Of a stretch of DNA of 64,000 nt, positions 60,216 through 64,000 are shown in pieces. The position numbers and the translations under genes were made by a program. The notes under the pieces are model-generated. The model had not been told where the DNA came from, ran no database searches, and saw nothing but the letters and a program-made list of their open reading frames with translations. The DNA comes from Perilla frutescens (Eukaryota; Streptophyta; Magnoliopsida; Lamiales; Lamiaceae): assembly GCA_026008535.1 (NCBI GenBank), contig BRKX01000009.1, positions 45,381,001-45,445,000 on the forward strand, in the 5' to 3' direction. Position 1 is the first letter of the stretch; every line of letters begins with the position of its first letter.

Positions 60216-61531
60216 TAATTACTATACATATAAATCACATACAACTTTCTAGATAGATTTATTTGATATATATGACATAGTATTCGAGGTGTTTTCTGAA
60301 TAAAATTTTATTTATGGTATTATTATTGGGTGTTGCTATTTGCACCACTATTTTTTCAATATACACCACCATTTTTTCCCTCTATACACCACTTTTTCTT
60401 CAGTTTTATCATTTAGTTTAATAATTGATTTAAATCAATTTAAGAAATAAAAAGAAAAAAGACCGGTTAACTTGTCTCGCTTGTTTAGACTGGTATTATC
60501 GACGACCACGATTGATGTGGTTGCCTGTCACATAAGAAAAAAAAAATGAAAAATGGTTGAAACCAAAAAAAATGCGGTCAACCACCCCTCATTTTCGACC
60601 AAATCTGGTCACACTGTCAATTAATTTTATTTAAATTTATAGATAAAATTAGTATATTTTTTATACAATATTATAAAAATAACTAAAAAATATACCAAAA
60701 TTCAATTTTTTTTATTCTTTATAAATAGACACAAATTTTGCTATATTTCAACACACTTTAAAATTATCTATTTTTTCTTTAGTTTTCTATATATCTAAAT
60801 AATAAATTTTTATTTTATGTAATTTTAGGAAATATCGTTTAATGAGTGCGATTTTATTTTTTGTAATTTTATGAAATGTCATTTAATTAGTTTGTAATAT
60901 TTTTGGTATTGGCTATTTATTTCTATTTATTACTCGATTTTTCTTTTTGGAATATTTTCATTTTCTTGTTATAATTATAAGTTTTTATTACAAGTAATAT
61001 TTTAATCTTAAAATAAAATAAAATAATTATATATAATGGTGTGGTTGGGTGGTCATGGGCAAAACATGTAAAATAGATATGGTTGGGTTGGATAATATTG
61101 ATGATGAATGGTTGGAGTAGTTACTTTTATTTGTAGTCTTATAAATTTTTTTACGTGCACAACCATATCTTTCTCTCTTCCCTTTCACTTCATCTTCTTC
61201 ACCTTTTCACCACTGTTCTCTTCTTCACCTTTTCACCGCTGTTCTCTTTATTTGCATTTTCTTCACATTTTTAACCTTTGTTCAATTCATTTGCCTTATT
61301 ATTCAATCTGATCAAGGGAACCGACATGTCCCTACAATTAACAGACCTGATGCTAAGATTTCTGAATATTTTAAACAAATACACCGATTTTTGAAAAAAA
61401 TCATTCGAAATTCTCTATGATTTTTTAAAACAAAATTTCGAACATAGTGTAGTAGTGTGACAAGATTTTTGGATGGTTTTCGAACTTTATGAAGTAGTTC
61501 AAAAAATTATTTTTGAATAATTTGTTGAAGT
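60216..61531. other. AT-rich spacer
   Basis: No gene. CACCAC(T/C)ATTTTTT words repeat three times near 60340-60402, and CTTCACCTTTTCACC is duplicated near 61195-61235. The short frame at 61108-61311 is pyrimidine-driven. Confidence 0.5.
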
Positions 61532-62327
61532 TAGGATGATGGTATGATAGAATGGAATTATATATGAATGGAATAGTGGTCTAAATAGAATGATGATTCT
61601 TATGATTGGTATGTCTACGGAATGAAATATTAATTTTCTTTATCTTATATAATGAATATTTTATGTAATTTCAAATTTTTTTATAATTGAATAAAGTGTA
61701 CGCAGTAGTTAATAAATATCAACACATAGCTTTAATTTATTTTTTATATTTCTAAATAGCATTTTTCTTTTCTTTTTTTGTATATGATTTTTTCTAATTT
61801 TTTCTTAGCAAATTATAATTTATTTATTTAATTGAACTTTATTCTAAAATATTTAATTAATGAATATATAATAATTTGTATACGTTAATAAGAATATTTT
61901 TACTTCATATAAAAATACTTGAACGTTCAATTTTTCATTTGATAATATTAAATTATATCAAATACATAAATATTTTATATTGTATTATAATTTCTTTTTT
62001 ATGTTATATTTATTTCGGCATCACTTTCATTTTTCTTCAACAAAGTTATAAAAGCTATCAAAATTTGATTTTGACATACATTTTAATTAAAATTTGAAAA
62101 TAAATAAATAACATAAAGATAATTAAGAAATAATAACAATAATAATAATCATAATAATAAATTATTTTATTTTATTTTTGATTTATTTTTCTAAATATGA
62201 TAAAATAATATTATAAGACATGATTATGTATAAATATATCATATATTAATTTTTTTGGTCATTGTGAATAGTTAAAATCATAGGGGTGGGTGGAATGACT
62301 ATTTCCCTTTCTTTAGGAATAGGGATT

Positions 62328-63144
62328 TGTAGGTGGCGAAATTTTACAATATTATAAATAATATTTTTATTGATTTTAATATATTTATTTAGTTTTGGGA
62401 TCATATCAAATCCAAAATTAGATAAAATATTTAAATAATAAAGATATTATTATATGATAAACATCAAGTTCTTTGGAAACAAGTAAATATCTTTCAAGAT
62501 ATATATCAATTTCCAATAGCCAATGAGATAGTGTTACATCAGCTCTAGATCTTTCTTCCCACAACTATAAATAGAGGTCTCCATATCAGTTGAAAAACAC
62601 ACCATAAGTCATTTGAAGAGTTCAAGAATTTGAGAACTTCCATAAGTGAAATTCTCAAAGATATTCAAGGCGTTCTTCACCAAAATCATCCCGAAGACGG
62701 CGTTTGATCCACAAGCAAGACCATTTGAAGAGTTCAAGAATTTGAGAACTTCCATAAGTGAAATTCTCAAAGATATTCAAGGCGTTCTTGTGACATTCAA
62801 AGGCGTTCTTCATCAAATTCATTCCGAAATTAGCGTTTGATCCGGAAATAAGGCGTCGGCCCTCCGAGTTAACGTTATCAAGACTAAAGATCAATTCAAA
62901 GAAGACCGAGGATACAAATCTTCCCCGAAAACTTCAAAGGTCAAGTTCAAACAACAAATCCGAGAAAATCAAAGAGACAAATTTACTCTGAAGATTTCAA
63001 AGATCGTTTGTAAATCAAGTTTTGAAGAGAAGAATCAGAGGGAAAATAGAGATTGGATCCGTATAAATATATTTTGATCCGAAAATCATTTGAATTGTAC
63101 ACGTTTTGTGTTTTACCAAATTAAATACAAAAATTTGTGTTACA
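62328..63144 (+). mobile_element. Solo LTR, 817 bp
   Basis: Starts TGTAGGTGGCGAAATTT and ends TTTGTGTTACA, with the perfect 5-bp duplication GGATT on both sides (62323-62327, 63145-63149). A strong promoter-like CTATAAATAGAGG lies near 62566. A 68-bp block starting CATTTGAAGAGTTCAAG is duplicated with a 112-bp period (62610, 62722). No coding sequence. Confidence 0.88.
62610..62789 (+). repeat. 112-bp-period duplication inside the solo LTR
   Basis: Two near-identical 68-bp blocks, just downstream of the presumed LTR transcription start. Confidence 0.9.
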
Positions 63145-63247
63145 GGATTCCATCGGGAATGGTGATTCCCGATTTTGCCAAAATGGGAATGAGCATAGGA
63201 ATGATCATTCTATTCCATTTCATTCCACCATACCAATCATGTCCTTA

Positions 63248-64000
63248 GAAATTTGATTTTCGAACTCTTTATTTGCTTGAATTCCAGAATTATAAAACAG
63301 ATTGAGCATCAGCGGAGGTTGTAGATCTACAAAACATCGACCAATTTGGAGTTAAAGTATATCTTTCGAGCTCCAGATCTAGTGCTCGCTTGTAGGCTAT
63401 GTATTCATGACACCAACATCGGTGAGCTTGTGGACGTGTACCAGCGCCTTTATTGTCTGTATCCACTACTATAATTACGGCAATATCTTAATATATATAA
63501 CAGTAAGAAGTTATGCCCTATTTAGTAAGTATAGTTTTCCCGCCAAACTAATTACTATATTTAGTAATTAATTCATTTTTATATTGTACTAATGTTTTAA
63601 TTAATTATTCATATCATCTTAATATAATATGTAATAATAAATTAACTAAGTATATATTGAATTAATTATATACTATATATCATATCTTTACTTTAATTTA
63701 ATATAATGTCAAATCTAAAATACTATATATATAGTAATAAATATAATATTATATTTGTATATATGATATTAAGATATATACTATATATAATTTAATATAA
63801 AATAAATTAACTTTATCTTAATATGATATATATTAAAATAAGATACACAAGATGTATACTGAGATATATATGAGATAATATATAAACTACTAAAGATAAT
63901 ACTATGTTGTATTTTAATATATAACATATACGTACGCATGTGTGTTGCGCTGTGTGTATATTAATATAATATAATAAGATATAGAAGATAAGATATAAAA
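63248..64000. other. AT-rich spacer to window end
   Basis: The last 500 bp are almost pure AT with TATATA/TAATAT words. No feature recognised. Confidence 0.55.

Larger units (their letters stand above)
61535..63244. mobile_element. Second Harbinger-like element hosting a solo LTR
   Basis: The left end GGATGATGGTATGATAGAAT and the reverse complement of the right end GGACATGATTGGTATGGTGG are imperfect inverted repeats. TTA flanks both sides (61532-61534, 63245-63247). AT-rich interior without transposase. A solo LTR lies at 62328-63144; when it is ignored the flanks join as AATAGGGATTCCATCGGG. Confidence 0.6.

Noticed and set aside
62646..62894. Small genes on both strands near 62.7 kb
   Set aside because: They cover the duplicated block of a solo LTR and show no domain.

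Overview
The window is nuclear DNA from a flowering plant, most likely a eudicot. It has plant GT-AG introns (and one GC-AG intron), a class III HD-ZIP gene with the miR165/166 site, very AT-rich spacers, and dense plant-type transposons: copia and gypsy-like LTR elements, Mutator, CACTA, Harbinger, hAT and Stowaway-like DNA elements, tRNA-derived SINEs and a 5S-carrying Cassandra-like element. I cannot fix the species from the sequence.

Only three genes look intact. (1) 3261-8972 (+) is a complete 18-exon HD-ZIP III transcription factor of the ATHB-8/ATHB-15 clade, 845 codons, with every junction in frame. Its miR165/166 site is split by intron 4, and intron 12 uses a GC donor. (2) 9625-10200 (-) is an intronless DUF761 / Avr9-Cf-9-rapidly-elicited-type protein, tail to tail with the HD-ZIP III gene. 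(3) 44966-45520 (+) is its close paralogue, 35 kb away and facing the opposite way. From memory, HD-ZIP III plus DUF761 neighbours also occur in Arabidopsis (At1g52150/At1g52140), so the left end looks like old conserved microsynteny and the two DUF761 copies like a local duplication pushed apart by transposons.

Layout. 1-1277: hAT-like relic. 2.3-10.3 kb: gene island. 10.5-22.3 kb: spacer with three copies of one TA-flanked MITE, a long-TIR Mutator-like element, a 1.3-kb CACTA miniature, a long-TIR element around a GC-rich minisatellite, a 231-bp Mutator-like MITE, and two SINEs with clear target-site duplications. 22.5-27.0 kb: two related Mutator-like elements meeting on one TA microsatellite; the first (3.8 kb) carries fragments of an LRR receptor kinase and of an ALOG/LSH gene between arrays of TTTTAGCACT-type motifs in mirrored orientation. 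27.0-28.9 kb: gypsy-like LTR remnant and Cassandra-like 5S element. 30.3-36.7 kb: dead copia element split by a 1,689-bp solo LTR with a perfect 5-bp duplication. 36.9-39.4 kb: third element of the TTAGCA Mutator group, with a GC-rich captured segment. 42.8-43.7 kb: Pack-MULE with a carboxylesterase fragment. 45.0-45.5 kb: second DUF761 gene. 46-54 kb: AT-rich spacer with a MITE and an RNase H-domain relic. 54-64 kb: two Harbinger-like elements each hosting a solo LTR, a large inverted repeat with nested insertions, a TTGACC-rich MITE, and AT-rich spacer.

The most unusual content is the group of Mutator-like elements (22480-26284, 26307-27045, 36911-39357). They share terminal sequence, and each carries its own subterminal keyword built on the same TTAGCA core. 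All coordinates, frames and duplications were read by eye; no database search was possible.
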